Below are positions 8,749-17,812 of a stretch of 64,000 nt of DNA, piece by piece. This DNA is from Alphaproteobacteria bacterium UBA1301 (GTDB taxonomy: Bacteria; Pseudomonadota; Alphaproteobacteria; Micropepsales; Micropepsaceae), in contig DBUB01000010.1 of NCBI GenBank assembly GCA_002307725.1, forward strand, positions 620,001-684,000. Reading direction: 5' to 3'. The notes under the pieces were generated by a model, which had not been told where the DNA came from, did not search any database, and was given only the letters and a program-made list of their open reading frames with translations. The first letter of the stretch is position 1; every line of letters starts with the position of its first letter. The translations under genes and the position numbers were made by a program.

Positions 8749-9873
8749 TTGCGCAACGCCGTCGCCGCCGTTTGGGCGGTTATTCTGGTGGCCTTCTTCG
8801 TTCAGACGGGGAACGGGCTGCAGACCGATTTGATCGGCATCAAGGCCACTTCGGTTTTTGCATCCGGTGTGATTGGCCTGATGCTGGCGTTTTTTTACGT
8901 CGGCTACGCGTTCGCCCCGCTGATGGGCCGTGTCGTGATCGGGCGCGTCGGTCATGCCGCGACAGTCGCCGTGACGATGCTGATTGCCGCCATCGTGATC
9001 CTGATGATGCCGCTCGCGGTCAATGCACCGGCGTGGTCGGCCTTTCGCCTGGTGTCGGGCTTCGCGCTATCGCTTTGCTATGTCGCGGTTGAAAGCTGGA
9101 TCAACGACGTGGTGCCCAATGCGCTGCGCGGCCGCGTTTTCTCGATCTACATGTTCGCCCAGCTTGCCGGCATGACGCTGGCGCAGGTGCTGTTCGGCAT
9201 CGGCCATGGCGGTCAGTATTCGCCCTTTGTGCTGGCGGCGTTGTTGTTCTGTGTTGCAATCGTGCCGGTCATGATGTCGCGCAAATCGGCGCCGTCGGGT
9301 GCGCCGCCCGCACCGCTCGGCATCGCGGCCTTGTTCCGTATTTCACCCGCCGGTGCGGCGGCCACGGTGCTGTCGGGTTTGTCCTGGTCGATCCTGTTTG
9401 CCTTCGGGCCGGTCTATGCCAAACGCATCGGATTGGACGGCGCCGGTGTCGGCCTGTTCATGGGATTGGCCGTGGCGGCAGGCGGTCTCATCCAAGTTCC
9501 GGCCGGCTGGTTGTCCGATACGATCGGCCGTCGTCCAGTGCTGGGTGCGATTTTCGGATCAGGATTGCTCGCCGCGGTGCTCGGTCTGATCGCACACGGT
9601 CCCGTGGCAACGCTTGTCGCAGTGGCCTTGTCCGGCGGCTGCGTGTTCCCCATCTATGCCATTGCCGCTGCGACGGTGAATGACGGCGTCTCGCAACAGA
9701 CCCGCGTGGCGGCGGCGTCCGGTTTGGTGCTGTTGTTCGGGATTGGATCGATCTTCGGACCGCTGCTCTGCGGTTGGGTGATGGCGGCGGCGGGCCCCGG
9801 TGGCTTCTATGGTCTGCTCGCGGCGACCATGGCAGCAGGGATTGCGGTGACGGCCCTGTCGCGGAGCCGCTGA
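8749..9873 (+). CDS. MFS transporter
   Basis: 374 aa, twelve predicted membrane helices. The typical MFS loop motifs are weak, but the WSILFAFGPVYAKRIGL and GWLSDTIGRRPVLG segments (loop 8-9 motif) fit the major facilitator superfamily, near YcaD/DHA1-like drug or metabolite exporters. The probable start is TTG with a G-rich ribosome-binding site just upstream; no ATG lies near. The gene starts 30 bp after the lytic transglycosylase and is probably cotranscribed. Substrate unknown. Confidence 0.85.
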   Translation: MRNAVAAVWAVILVAFFVQTGNGLQTDLIGIKATSVFASGVIGLMLAFFYVGYAFAPLMGRVVIGRVGHAATVAVTMLIAAIVILMMPLAVNAPAWSAFRLVSGFALSLCYVAVESWINDVVPNALRGRVFSIYMFAQLAGMTLAQVLFGIGHGGQYSPFVLAALLFCVAIVPVMMSRKSAPSGAPPAPLGIAALFRISPAGAAATVLSGLSWSILFAFGPVYAKRIGLDGAGVGLFMGLAVAAGGLIQVPAGWLSDTIGRRPVLGAIFGSGLLAAVLGLIAHGPVATLVAVALSGGCVFPIYAIAAATVNDGVSQQTRVAAASGLVLLFGIGSIFGPLLCGWVMAAAGPGGFYGLLAATMAAGIAVTALSRSR

Positions 9874-10371
9874 CTACTGCGAGGCTTTGGCCAGGGTTTT
9901 GACGACGCGGCCTTCGAGTTCTTCGGCCAGCACCAGCGCGGTCCGGTTCGAGATGTCTTTGATCCTTTCGCGGTGGATGACCGCGATCGCATCGACGTGC
10001 GCCGCCACCAGCGGCAAGGGTGAGGCATCCCACGAGGTCATGCCGTCCATCAGCTTGGCAAGCGATGCGGCGACGCGCGCGATCAGCGGATATTCGAACG
10101 TGGTCGCTTGGCCTTTGAGATCGTGCGCAGCGCGGAACAGAACGCCGGCGTTGTCGGCGGTCGGGGACTTGGCGAAGACGGAGAAGGCGTTTGCCAGCGC
10201 CTCGATGTCCTTGGCGAGCCAGCCGGAGAATTCGTGGCGCAGGTTTTCCATCGCCGTTTCGGCTTTCTTCAGCACATCTGGATCAACCATCAGCGTGCCG
10301 GTGGGCGATCCCACTTTTGCTTTCAGGGAGATCGGCGGCATGAAGATTCGAGCATTGTCGTTGATGGCCAT
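9874..10371 (-). CDS. Hpt-domain histidine phosphotransfer protein
   Basis: 165 aa helical protein with the Hpt signature AAHDLKGQATTF, giving H83 as the phospho-accepting histidine. Hpt proteins relay phosphate between response-regulator receivers. It starts 23 bp after the adjacent receiver gene, so the two form an operon and are likely phosphotransfer partners. No histidine kinase is encoded nearby, so the upstream signal is unknown. It ends head-on one base after the MFS gene ends. Confidence 0.85.
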   Translation of the reverse strand: MAINDNARIFMPPISLKAKVGSPTGTLMVDPDVLKKAETAMENLRHEFSGWLAKDIEALANAFSVFAKSPTADNAGVLFRAAHDLKGQATTFEYPLIARVAASLAKLMDGMTSWDASPLPLVAAHVDAIAVIHRERIKDISNRTALVLAEELEGRVVKTLAKASQ

Positions 10372-10394
10372 GGTGATCCTGTTGCAGACAAGCG

Positions 10395-10898
10395 TTAATC
10401 GACGAGTGTGAATTCCGTGCGCCGCTCGGGGCCGGTATAGGCTGCTACGGCGCGCCGGCGGCGGCAGGGCCCAAAATAAGTCTTTGTTCGGACGAACTGT
10501 CGTGGATGTTCGATGACATTGATCAGACGGGACAGGATCGCCTTTACCGACACCGGCTTGGCGAGGAATTCGTTGACGCCGGCATCGCGGGCCTGGCGCA
10601 CATGATCGAGATGGGTATGACCGGTGAGCATGATAATCGGAACGTAGACGTTGGGCGAACGCGGCGAGTTGCGGATCAGACTGGCGAATTCGAGGCCGGT
10701 CATGCCGTCCATTTGCCAGTCGAGGATGATGATGTCAGGGTTGGTTTCGCGCAACGTTTTCCAGGCATGTTCGCCATCGGGCGCTTCGAAGAGATCGCGG
10801 ACGCCGACAGCCTGCAGCACGGTGATAATCAGCTTGCGCATATGCTGATTATCGTCGACCACGAGGACACGCAGTTTGTCGAAGCGAAGACCGTCCAT
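10395..10898 (-). CDS. CheY-like response regulator with basic C-terminal tail
   Basis: 167 aa. Residues ~9-128 form a receiver domain with the acidic pair D15/D16, phosphorylatable D60 (IILDW), T92 and K114 (AKP). The remaining ~40 residues are basic (RRRRAVAAY), without a DNA-binding domain, so output is probably by protein contact. Paired with the downstream Hpt gene. Many alphaproteobacteria carry such single-domain regulators in motility and cell-cycle relays; which pathway applies here is not visible. Confidence 0.88.
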   Translation of the reverse strand: MDGLRFDKLRVLVVDDNQHMRKLIITVLQAVGVRDLFEAPDGEHAWKTLRETNPDIIILDWQMDGMTGLEFASLIRNSPRSPNVYVPIIMLTGHTHLDHVRQARDAGVNEFLAKPVSVKAILSRLINVIEHPRQFVRTKTYFGPCRRRRAVAAYTGPERRTEFTLVD

Positions 10899-10974
10899 GT
10901 ACCCCCGCCCGTGTTCCGGGCCCGAGGCATGAGCTTACTTAACGGGGTTTAATGTTCGATGAAGCGCGCAGGTT

Positions 10975-11730
10975 TCAGTGAAGGAACTGTTCGGTAAGGA
11001 TTCTTTCATCGAGGTTGCGGCCGGCTTCGTACAGCATCACCATTGCCACTGAAAGGTCCTCGCCGACGTCGACCGCTGTGATGTTGCGGACCTCGAGCCC
11101 GTCCGCCACCGCACTGACTGGGCGCTTCTCCACTTCGAGGGCTTCGAAGCGGACCTTGGCGCGACGCGGCAACAGGGCGCCGCGCCAGCTTCGCGGCCGG
11201 AACGCGCTGATCGGTGTGAGCGCCAGCAGGGCGGAATCGATTGGCAGGATCGGTCCATGGGCGGAAAGATTGTAGGCCGTCGAGCCGACCGGGGTCGACA
11301 CCAGGGCGCCGTCGCAGATCAATTCGGAAATGCGCACCTTACCGTCGACCAGAATGCGGAGCTTGGTCGCCTGCCGCGTTTGGCGCAGCAGCGACACCTC
11401 GTTGAAGGCGAGGCCATCGACGCAAGTGTCGATGGTGGTCGCCCGCATGCGCAGGGGATTGATCACGGCCCGCTCGGCCTTCGCCAGACGTTCCGGCAGT
11501 TCGGCCTCGTTGTACTCGTTCATCAGGAAGCCGACGCTTCCCAGATTCATGCCGTAGATCGGTTTGTCCTGGCCGAGGAAGGTATGCAGGGTTTGCAACA
11601 TGAAGCCATCGCCGCCGAGCGCAATGATGATTTCGGCCTTCTCCGGTCCGCTGTCGTCGTATTGCGCGCGCAGATTGGCAAGGGCGGATTGGGCCTCCGG
11701 CCCCGGCGTAGCCACGAAGTGCAAGCGCAT
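10975..11730 (-). CDS. nadK: NAD kinase
   Basis: 251 aa cytosolic enzyme that phosphorylates NAD to NADP. The ATP-binding GGDGFML motif and the conserved NLGSVGFLMN and TPVGSTAYN blocks are all present. The ATG at 11730 has a GGGGG ribosome-binding site; an upstream open frame overlaps moaA and is not used. It begins 2 bp after moaA ends, so it is cotranscribed with molybdopterin synthesis, a fortuitous or conserved local operon. Confidence 0.95.
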   Translation of the reverse strand: MRLHFVATPGPEAQSALANLRAQYDDSGPEKAEIIIALGGDGFMLQTLHTFLGQDKPIYGMNLGSVGFLMNEYNEAELPERLAKAERAVINPLRMRATTIDTCVDGLAFNEVSLLRQTRQATKLRILVDGKVRISELICDGALVSTPVGSTAYNLSAHGPILPIDSALLALTPISAFRPRSWRGALLPRRAKVRFEALEVEKRPVSAVADGLEVRNITAVDVGEDLSVAMVMLYEAGRNLDERILTEQFLH

Positions 11731-11732
11731 AA

Positions 11733-12722
11733 TTAGCCCCCAGTCATCGACATCGGGCGCCTTACAGCCGGAGCGGCATGGCGACGGTCGATCATGAAAT
11801 CGTGGCCCTTTGGTTTGCGCGCTATGGCAGCCGCAATCGCTTGGTCCAGCATTGTGTCGTCGTGGGCCGCGCGCAAGGGCAAACGCAAATCCGCCGCATC
11901 TTCCTGGCCGAGGCACATATACAACGTTCCGGTACACGTGACCCGGACCCGGTTGCAACTCTCGCAGAAATTATGGGTCAGCGGCGTGATGAAGCCAAGC
12001 AGGCCGCCGGTCTCGTAAACCCGGACATAGCGGGCGGGACCACCGGTCCGGTGCTCGGTCTCGGCGAAAGTGAAATGCTGCGCCAGCTCGGCGCGGACCA
12101 CGGACAGCGGCAGATACTGCGCGAGGCGGTCGGCATCAATGCCGCCCATCGGCATGGTTTCGATGAGGGTGAGGTCGATGCCGCGGCCATGGGCCCATGC
12201 GGTCAGCCGCTCGTATTCTTTGTCATTGAAGTCCTTGAGGGCGACGGTGTTGATCTTGACCTTCAGACCGGCCGACTGTGCGGCATCGATCCCAGCGAGA
12301 ACGGCGGCAAGGTCGCCGCAGCGGGTGATGGCGCGGAATTTGCCGGGATCGAGGGTGTCGAGCGAGACATTGACCCGTTTCACCCCCGCGGCGGCGAGGC
12401 GGGCCGCATGATGCTGAAGCTGACTGCCGTTGGTGGTGAGTGTCAGCTCTTTCAGTCCGCCGCCGTCCAGCCGTTGCCCCAGGCGTTCGAACAGGGTGAG
12501 GACATCCCGCCGGACCAGTGGCTCGCCGCCGGTAATTCGGATGCGATCAACGCCCAGGCGGATGAAAGCCGTGCAAAGACGCTCGATCTCTTCCAAGGTC
12601 AGAACTTCGGTCTTCGGTAGAAATGTGGGATTTTCTGCCATGCAATAAACGCAGCGAAAGTCGCAGCGGTCGGTCACCGAAACGCGCAAGTAGCTGATGG
12701 CACGGCCAAAAGGGTCGATCAT
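11733..12722 (-). CDS. moaA: GTP 3',8-cyclase MoaA (molybdenum cofactor synthesis)
   Basis: 329 aa radical-SAM enzyme that makes (8S)-3',8-cyclo-GTP, the first step to molybdopterin. The N-terminal SAM cluster cysteines are C20, C24 and C27 (CxxxCxxC), and ITGGEP follows. The C-terminal second cluster has C253, C256 and C270. The protein ends in Gly-Gly, the conserved MoaA terminus needed for activity. First gene of the operon with nadK. Confidence 0.97.
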   Translation of the reverse strand: MIDPFGRAISYLRVSVTDRCDFRCVYCMAENPTFLPKTEVLTLEEIERLCTAFIRLGVDRIRITGGEPLVRRDVLTLFERLGQRLDGGGLKELTLTTNGSQLQHHAARLAAAGVKRVNVSLDTLDPGKFRAITRCGDLAAVLAGIDAAQSAGLKVKINTVALKDFNDKEYERLTAWAHGRGIDLTLIETMPMGGIDADRLAQYLPLSVVRAELAQHFTFAETEHRTGGPARYVRVYETGGLLGFITPLTHNFCESCNRVRVTCTGTLYMCLGQEDAADLRLPLRAAHDDTMLDQAIAAAIARKPKGHDFMIDRRHAAPAVRRPMSMTGG

Positions 12723-12731
12723 GGAGCGACC

Positions 12732-12794
12732 CTAGAGCGCTTTCAGGAAAAGTGGAATCCGGTTTTCCGTCCGAACGCGCGACAATCAAAGAAT
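12732..12794. repeat. Copy of dispersed palindromic repeat
   Basis: Starts with ctagagcgctttc, has the core gaaaagtggaatccggtttt, and ends with gcgcgacaatcaaagaatc. It lies between the moaA start and the DUF2336 gene end. The same core recurs, sometimes inverted, at 56566-56611 and in diverged form at 7206, 52715 and 62002. Confidence 0.65.
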
Positions 12795-12814
12795 CAAGGA
12801 CAGGGGCGGGCCTT

Positions 12815-13891
12815 TTAGCCCTTTTTCGCCAGGGTCTGCAGTTCCTCGATTGCCGCGACTTTGGTGTAGGTCGCGAACGCGCCGTCGACGATCTGCAGGT
12901 CGGTTGCCGTAAGGACCGTTTTCATCAGGCGGGCCTGGCGCGACAGTTTGAAGACTGTGGCAAAGACGCAGCGGTCGATGCCGACCGCGCGGCAGGCCAA
13001 GGCCACCGGCTTGGGGCCGCGTTCGTAGAGGTCCTGGCGCACTTCGATCAGAGGCAGGTCCAGGAGCTTGGCGAAGGCGAGGTCGAACAGGTCGATTTGA
13101 CCCTGGTGCAGCACCCGGAGGAGAAATCCGGCCTTGAGCTGGCCGGCGGCAAAGAGCTTCTCCACCAGTTTACGGGCGCTCTCGGCGGGCGTCGGTTTTG
13201 GGGCTGGGGGGGTGCTTCGGATAGCGTGCTCCGCGGAATCCATCGCAGTGTCGAGCTTGGTGCGCTCGATCGGATAATTGTGCACGATGTAGATCTTCAG
13301 GGCATCGGAAACCCAGTTGCACATCTTGCTGGCCAGCACTGGCGGCAAATCCGGACGGTGTGTGATGGGCTCCTGTAAGCCGGCGAACTTGCGCGATTTG
13401 TCGACCAGGACTTCATAGGTCGACCCGGAAATCCGCGCCGTGGTGTTGCGGACCAAAGTTACCAGAACGGATTCGACTTCGCTCTTGGCAAGTGCGGCGG
13501 TGACGGTGTCGCCGATATGGGGGCGGGCGGCCACGGCTTCCTGATGGCCGATGTCGCTCTCGGCGATCAGCCGGAGCATGTCCTCGTCCGTGAGCAGCGG
13601 GTTGCGCAAGATAATGGGGCGGGCGACTTCAATGGTGTCGTCGGCCAATAGCAGGATGAGATCGTCGGGCGCCGAGGTATCTTCCGCCAACCTTTCGGCG
13701 AGCGCGATACGGATGGCCATTTCGACATCGCGGGTGAGCCGTTGCAGGATGTCCCGCATCAGGCCTTTTTCGCGATCATTGAGATGGTTGCCTTGGACGC
13801 GATAGAGCGACGCCACGGCGAGATAGATTTCCTCGCGGGTGGTGTCCTGCGGGTTCGCGGCGAGCAGGGCCAGCCGGTCCATATCGCTCAT
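12815..13891 (-). CDS. DUF2336 protein
   Basis: 358 aa from the ATG at 13891; the frame is open to another ATG at 13963, and neither has a strong ribosome-binding site. The central repeat-like region (DDTIEVARPIILRNPLLTDEDM) is the signature of DUF2336, an alpha-helical HEAT-like family mostly restricted to alphaproteobacteria and often near motility or cell-cycle genes. A proline-rich linker (about residues 229-242) separates it from a C-terminal helical domain with a basic tail. Molecular function unknown. Confidence 0.82.
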   Translation of the reverse strand: MSDMDRLALLAANPQDTTREEIYLAVASLYRVQGNHLNDREKGLMRDILQRLTRDVEMAIRIALAERLAEDTSAPDDLILLLADDTIEVARPIILRNPLLTDEDMLRLIAESDIGHQEAVAARPHIGDTVTAALAKSEVESVLVTLVRNTTARISGSTYEVLVDKSRKFAGLQEPITHRPDLPPVLASKMCNWVSDALKIYIVHNYPIERTKLDTAMDSAEHAIRSTPPAPKPTPAESARKLVEKLFAAGQLKAGFLLRVLHQGQIDLFDLAFAKLLDLPLIEVRQDLYERGPKPVALACRAVGIDRCVFATVFKLSRQARLMKTVLTATDLQIVDGAFATYTKVAAIEELQTLAKKG

Positions 13892-14354
13892 ATCTCTGGC
13901 TGTCAGTCCCACTCTTTTTTGCCCCCTCGCGACCGCCTGATGGCCAGTTGCCAGCATTAGCAAATCGGCGTTAACAGCGTGTTAATCTAACCGGGCTGGA
14001 AACCAAGACGAGTCCTTGACATGGGCGCTTGGTTTTTAACGGTCATCGACCAAGGCCCCCCAAGCGTTCCACGCCAAAGACCTGGCAGGTGGCTTGGGCT
14101 TTGGGATCACCAACCAGCGTTTTGATGCGGCCTGATTTGTACAGGTTTGGTTCCTGAGACAAGGTGTCCCCAGCTTACGAATGCAACCAAAGGTGCGTGG
14201 TGTGGTTTTAGTTGCCCGCAACTAATTGGTGCGTTCTGGCGGGGTCCCCATAACACGCGGTTTCCGGCAGACCGGATAAGCGCCCGCCGTTGCGTTTTCG
14301 GTCTGTTGCGTTTCCGCATGTCGAGAGAACCGTCTCGGACCAAGGGGGCTGGTC
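13892..14354. other. Intergenic region between divergent DUF2336 and glycosyltransferase genes
   Basis: About 460 bp that must hold two divergent promoters. The only other frames are short, opposite-strand and without ribosome-binding sites. A gttaac-rich stretch near 13970-13985 is AT-rich and could be the DUF2336 promoter. I see no RNA gene or repeat. Confidence 0.4.
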
Positions 14355-15785
14355 TTGAGCGCGCAGACTGCTCTGCAGCGGAGCGTGCGGTATCGGCCGC
14401 CGCTGAAGCTGGTCGCTGCGGTCGATCAGGCGGCATTGCTGCATCGCGCGACGTTGAGCCTCGCCGAAGAGCGCCCCCATCTGTCGGCCCGGCAGGTCGT
14501 GACGCGCGCGCAGACCATTTTCTTCAGTGTGCTCGCGACCGCTGTTTTAGCGGCATTTCTGGCATGGCCTGCGCAAGCCGCCGATATCGTCGTGGCCGGG
14601 ATGTCGATCGGGTTTCTCAACAGTCTGGTGCTGCGATGCGGCCTCGCCGTTGTTGGCCGGCAGCCTCGGCCCGATGCCGCTTTGGGGCAGGACGAGCCTC
14701 TGCCTATCTACACCATCCTGGTGCCGGTCTATCGCGAAGCGGGGATGATTCCGCAAATAGCGCGGTCGTTGGCCGCGCTCGATTATCCGCCCGCCAAACT
14801 TGATATCTGGCTGGTGGTCGAGGCGGACGACGCGGCGACCCACACCGCAGTCGCGGCCGAAGGGCTCCGGGCGATCGTCGTGCCGCCAAGTATGCCCCGC
14901 ACCAAGCCCAAGGCCTGCAACTACGCTCTGCCGTTTGCGCGCGGCGAGTTCATGGTCGTCTATGATGCCGAAGATCGCCCCGAACCAGACCAGTTGCGCA
15001 AAGCGGTGGCGGCGTTCCGCAGCAATCCCGGGGTCTCTTGTTTTCAGGCGCGCCTTGCGATCGATCGGGCGCCGGTCTGGGTGTCCCAGATGTTCGCCAT
15101 CGATTACGCCCTGTGGTTCCGGGTGTTGTTGCCGGGACTGGCGCGTCTCAAGGCGCCGATCCCGCTCGGCGGCACCTCGAACCATTTTCGCACCCGGGCG
15201 CTGGTCGCGGCGGGGGTATGGGACCCGTTCAATGTCACCGAGGATGCTGATCTCGGTGTTCGTTTGGCGCGGCTGGGCCATCGCGTTGCGATCCTGGATT
15301 CGGCCACCTACGAGGAGGCGCCGACGCGTCTCAACACCTGGCTGCGCCAGCGCACCCGTTGGATGAAGGGGTACATGCAAACCCTTCTGGTGCACACGCG
15401 CAATCCCTGGCGTCTGCTGCACGACATCGGTCCGGGCGGCCTCGCGCTGCTGCTGTCGTTTCTGGGCGGGGCGGTGTGGTCGGCGCTGGTCAACCCGCTG
15501 CTCTGGATTTTCTGCATTGCTGGCGTGCTTCTCACCGGCGGTGGCGGAACGCTCGCTTTTCTGGCCCGCTTATCCGGAGCGACGTTGTTGGCGGCCAATG
15601 TGCTTCTCGCTGCGCTGGCGATGCTGAAGGGCAGGCGGCACTGGCGCGTGCCGGAAATGGCGATTGTGCTGACCTATCCGCTTTATTGGTTCTTGATTTC
15701 GGCGGCGACCTATCGCGCGTTGTGGCAACTCTTGCGCGACCCGTTCCATTGGGAAAAGACCCCGCACGGGGCGGTGGGACAATAA
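14355..15785 (+). CDS. Family 2 glycosyltransferase, membrane-bound processive type
   Basis: 476 aa. TTG start with aaggggg upstream. Two N-terminal helices (about residues 53-95) precede a cytoplasmic GT-A domain. It has PVYREAG, a DAED nucleotide/metal-binding motif, the acid/base TEDADLG and the polymer-binding QRTRW motif; three to four C-terminal helices follow. This is the layout of cellulose-synthase-like and NdvB/ExoU-like enzymes that extrude a polysaccharide. The stop codon overlaps the start of the next gene by one base, so they are translationally coupled. Sugar specificity is not visible. Confidence 0.9.
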   Translation: MSAQTALQRSVRYRPPLKLVAAVDQAALLHRATLSLAEERPHLSARQVVTRAQTIFFSVLATAVLAAFLAWPAQAADIVVAGMSIGFLNSLVLRCGLAVVGRQPRPDAALGQDEPLPIYTILVPVYREAGMIPQIARSLAALDYPPAKLDIWLVVEADDAATHTAVAAEGLRAIVVPPSMPRTKPKACNYALPFARGEFMVVYDAEDRPEPDQLRKAVAAFRSNPGVSCFQARLAIDRAPVWVSQMFAIDYALWFRVLLPGLARLKAPIPLGGTSNHFRTRALVAAGVWDPFNVTEDADLGVRLARLGHRVAILDSATYEEAPTRLNTWLRQRTRWMKGYMQTLLVHTRNPWRLLHDIGPGGLALLLSFLGGAVWSALVNPLLWIFCIAGVLLTGGGGTLAFLARLSGATLLAANVLLAALAMLKGRRHWRVPEMAIVLTYPLYWFLISAATYRALWQLLRDPFHWEKTPHGAVGQ

Positions 15786-16570
15786 TGCGCGCGAGGGCAG
15801 CCACCGTACTCGTGCTGCTGTTGATTGCGGATGGTGCGCACGCCGGCGCGTGGACGCTCGATCGCCACAAGCTTGCGATTTTCGCCGGAACGACCGCGAG
15901 CACGGCGGCGCAGCGCTACGATGGTGGCGGCGGCGCATCCAAGAACATCGCCTTCAACAAGCTCCTGATCCAGGATTGGATGGAATACGGTTTGACCGAC
16001 ACCGTCACGGTTTTTACCGCGCCGGAATACGTGCTGGCGCAATCCGACATGAACGGCACCGGCGCCGCGTCCATCCGTTCGGAGTCGGTCGAAGTGGGCT
16101 TGCGCGTCTTGTTGTTGACGAAAGGTGGAATGCTGTCACTCCAGGTCTCGGCCAAATCGGCGGGCGCCTTCGATATGTCGACATCGTCGAGCGGCGAGTC
16201 CGGACGGCAGTTCGAGGCGCGTCTGCTGTGGGGACGCAGTTTCAAGCTTTTCAAGCGCGACGCGTTCATCGATGTGGAAATGGCCGAGCGCTGGATCGCG
16301 CGGCCCAGGCCCGACGAACGCGTCTTCGAGGCGACGGCCGGATGGCGGCTGACCCCGCGCAATCTCGTGCTGGTCCAGAGCTTCAATTTTATGACCTTCG
16401 ATGCGGTCAAACCGCCCTATCAGCCTTACGCGCTTTCCAAGCTGCAGGTCTCGCTGGTCCACCGCCTGACGTCACGCTGGTCGCTGCAGTCGGGCTATTT
16501 CTTCTCGCTGGCGGGCCGCAACATCGTCAAGGAAACCGGCGCGATATGTATGGTCTGGTTCCAGACGTGA
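15785..16570 (+). CDS. Exported beta-rich protein coupled to the glycosyltransferase
   Basis: 261 aa with a cleavable signal peptide (about residues 1-20, ending AHA). The rest alternates short amphipathic strands rich in aromatic residues, as expected for a small outer-membrane beta-barrel, and ends in MVWFQT near a C-terminal aromatic. I recognise no named family. The ATG overlaps the TAA of the GT2 gene (TAATG), which suggests a joint role, for example release or modification of the polymer at the outer membrane. That role is inference. Confidence 0.65.
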   Translation: MRARAATVLVLLLIADGAHAGAWTLDRHKLAIFAGTTASTAAQRYDGGGGASKNIAFNKLLIQDWMEYGLTDTVTVFTAPEYVLAQSDMNGTGAASIRSESVEVGLRVLLLTKGGMLSLQVSAKSAGAFDMSTSSSGESGRQFEARLLWGRSFKLFKRDAFIDVEMAERWIARPRPDERVFEATAGWRLTPRNLVLVQSFNFMTFDAVKPPYQPYALSKLQVSLVHRLTSRWSLQSGYFFSLAGRNIVKETGAICMVWFQT

Positions 16571-16628
16571 GGCTGCCAGTTGCCCATTACGGTGTCTCTT
16601 TCCGCCCCCGCGCGGCCCCGCTGTTCTC

Positions 16629-17546
16629 TTACGAAGCGATGTCGAAGGCTGTGCTTCCAGAATGTTTCATACGCCGATGTGTCGATATCTGGAAACCCTC
16701 GGAAACGTCGCCGTCGATGCGCTGGTGGATGGTGCCGCCGAGGACCGATTGCAGCGGCAGGCCGGTGTCTCTAACCGTTTCGGAATGGCCGGTGATGAGG
16801 AAGCCGCCGGTGCGCAGATGCCGGGTGAGCCGCGACAGCACCGCGATCTGCGTCGCTTGGTCGAAATAGATGAGGATATTGCGGCAGAAGATGACGTCGA
16901 AGTCCGTCGCCATGGGATAGAACCGGTCCATCAGATTGAGGCGGTGGAACGCCACCTTCTGGCGCAAGGCCGGCACGATGCGAAATTCCTTGCACGCTGG
17001 GTCGCGCGGCACGAGCACGTAGCGCTGACGCATCGTTTCCGGAATTGGGTCCATCATATACGCCGGATAGCTGGCGTTGGCTCCGGTTTGCAGCACGTCG
17101 GTCGAGATGTCGGTGGCGAGAATAGAATAGTCCATGCGCTGGCGGCGGCGAAAATCTTCCAGCAGCATCGCGCAGCTATAGGCCTCGGCGCCGGTTGAAC
17201 TGGCGGCGCTCCAGATTTTCATATTGTGGCGTCCGCTGCAGGCGATCTGCGGCAGAATATTTTCCGCCAGAAAATCGAAATGCACCGGCTCGCGGAAGAA
17301 GTCGGTCTTGTTGGTGGTGATCTCGTTGATGAAGGCAATGGCTTCGGCTTGGTCGCCGCCAAACAAGGCGGCGCAATAGTCGTCGACGCTTTCGACGCCG
17401 AGTGTCCGCATGCGCCGGTACAGCCGCATTTCCACCATCGTCCGCTTCTGTGGTGTGATCTGGATGCCGCAATAGTTTTGGATGAATACGGCAAACCGTT
17501 TAAAAATAGCGTCTGATATGCGATCGGGAAATACAGTCTGGTGCAT
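16629..17546 (-). CDS. cheR: CheR-type chemoreceptor glutamate methyltransferase
   Basis: 305 aa SAM-dependent methyltransferase that methylates receptor glutamates in chemotaxis. The N-terminal helical CheR domain is followed by the SAM-binding core with WSAASSTGAEAYS, the ILATDIS acidic motif and DVIFCRNILIYF. Length is typical of a stand-alone CheR. No other che genes lie in the window, so this is an orphan copy; it may serve a separate receptor cluster. Confidence 0.92.
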   Translation of the reverse strand: MHQTVFPDRISDAIFKRFAVFIQNYCGIQITPQKRTMVEMRLYRRMRTLGVESVDDYCAALFGGDQAEAIAFINEITTNKTDFFREPVHFDFLAENILPQIACSGRHNMKIWSAASSTGAEAYSCAMLLEDFRRRQRMDYSILATDISTDVLQTGANASYPAYMMDPIPETMRQRYVLVPRDPACKEFRIVPALRQKVAFHRLNLMDRFYPMATDFDVIFCRNILIYFDQATQIAVLSRLTRHLRTGGFLITGHSETVRDTGLPLQSVLGGTIHQRIDGDVSEGFQISTHRRMKHSGSTAFDIAS

Positions 17547-17812
17547 GGCTCCGGCGTTGGTTGTCCGAGCCGCACATCAAACGCAAACCGTGGCCAGTTC
17601 GTGACCGGGTGCGGTTGAACGTGTGGTGAGGAGACGATTGCACGACAAAGACTGGAGCCAGAACGGCGCTGTCTATTATCCTGGTAAACGTCTGGTTAAA
17701 GGCTTCGCGCTCACGTTGCGCACGCTGGTGGAACAACGGGCGCACGCCAGCGTCAACGGCGGTGCGCATAGCGAGACAGGTGGGGAGCACGAGCGTCTTC
17801 GTCTTGTGAACC

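Noticed and set aside
10395..10898. CtrA/CpdR or full output response regulator
   Set aside because: Only a receiver plus short basic tail; no DNA-binding or enzymatic domain, so no specific identity is assigned.
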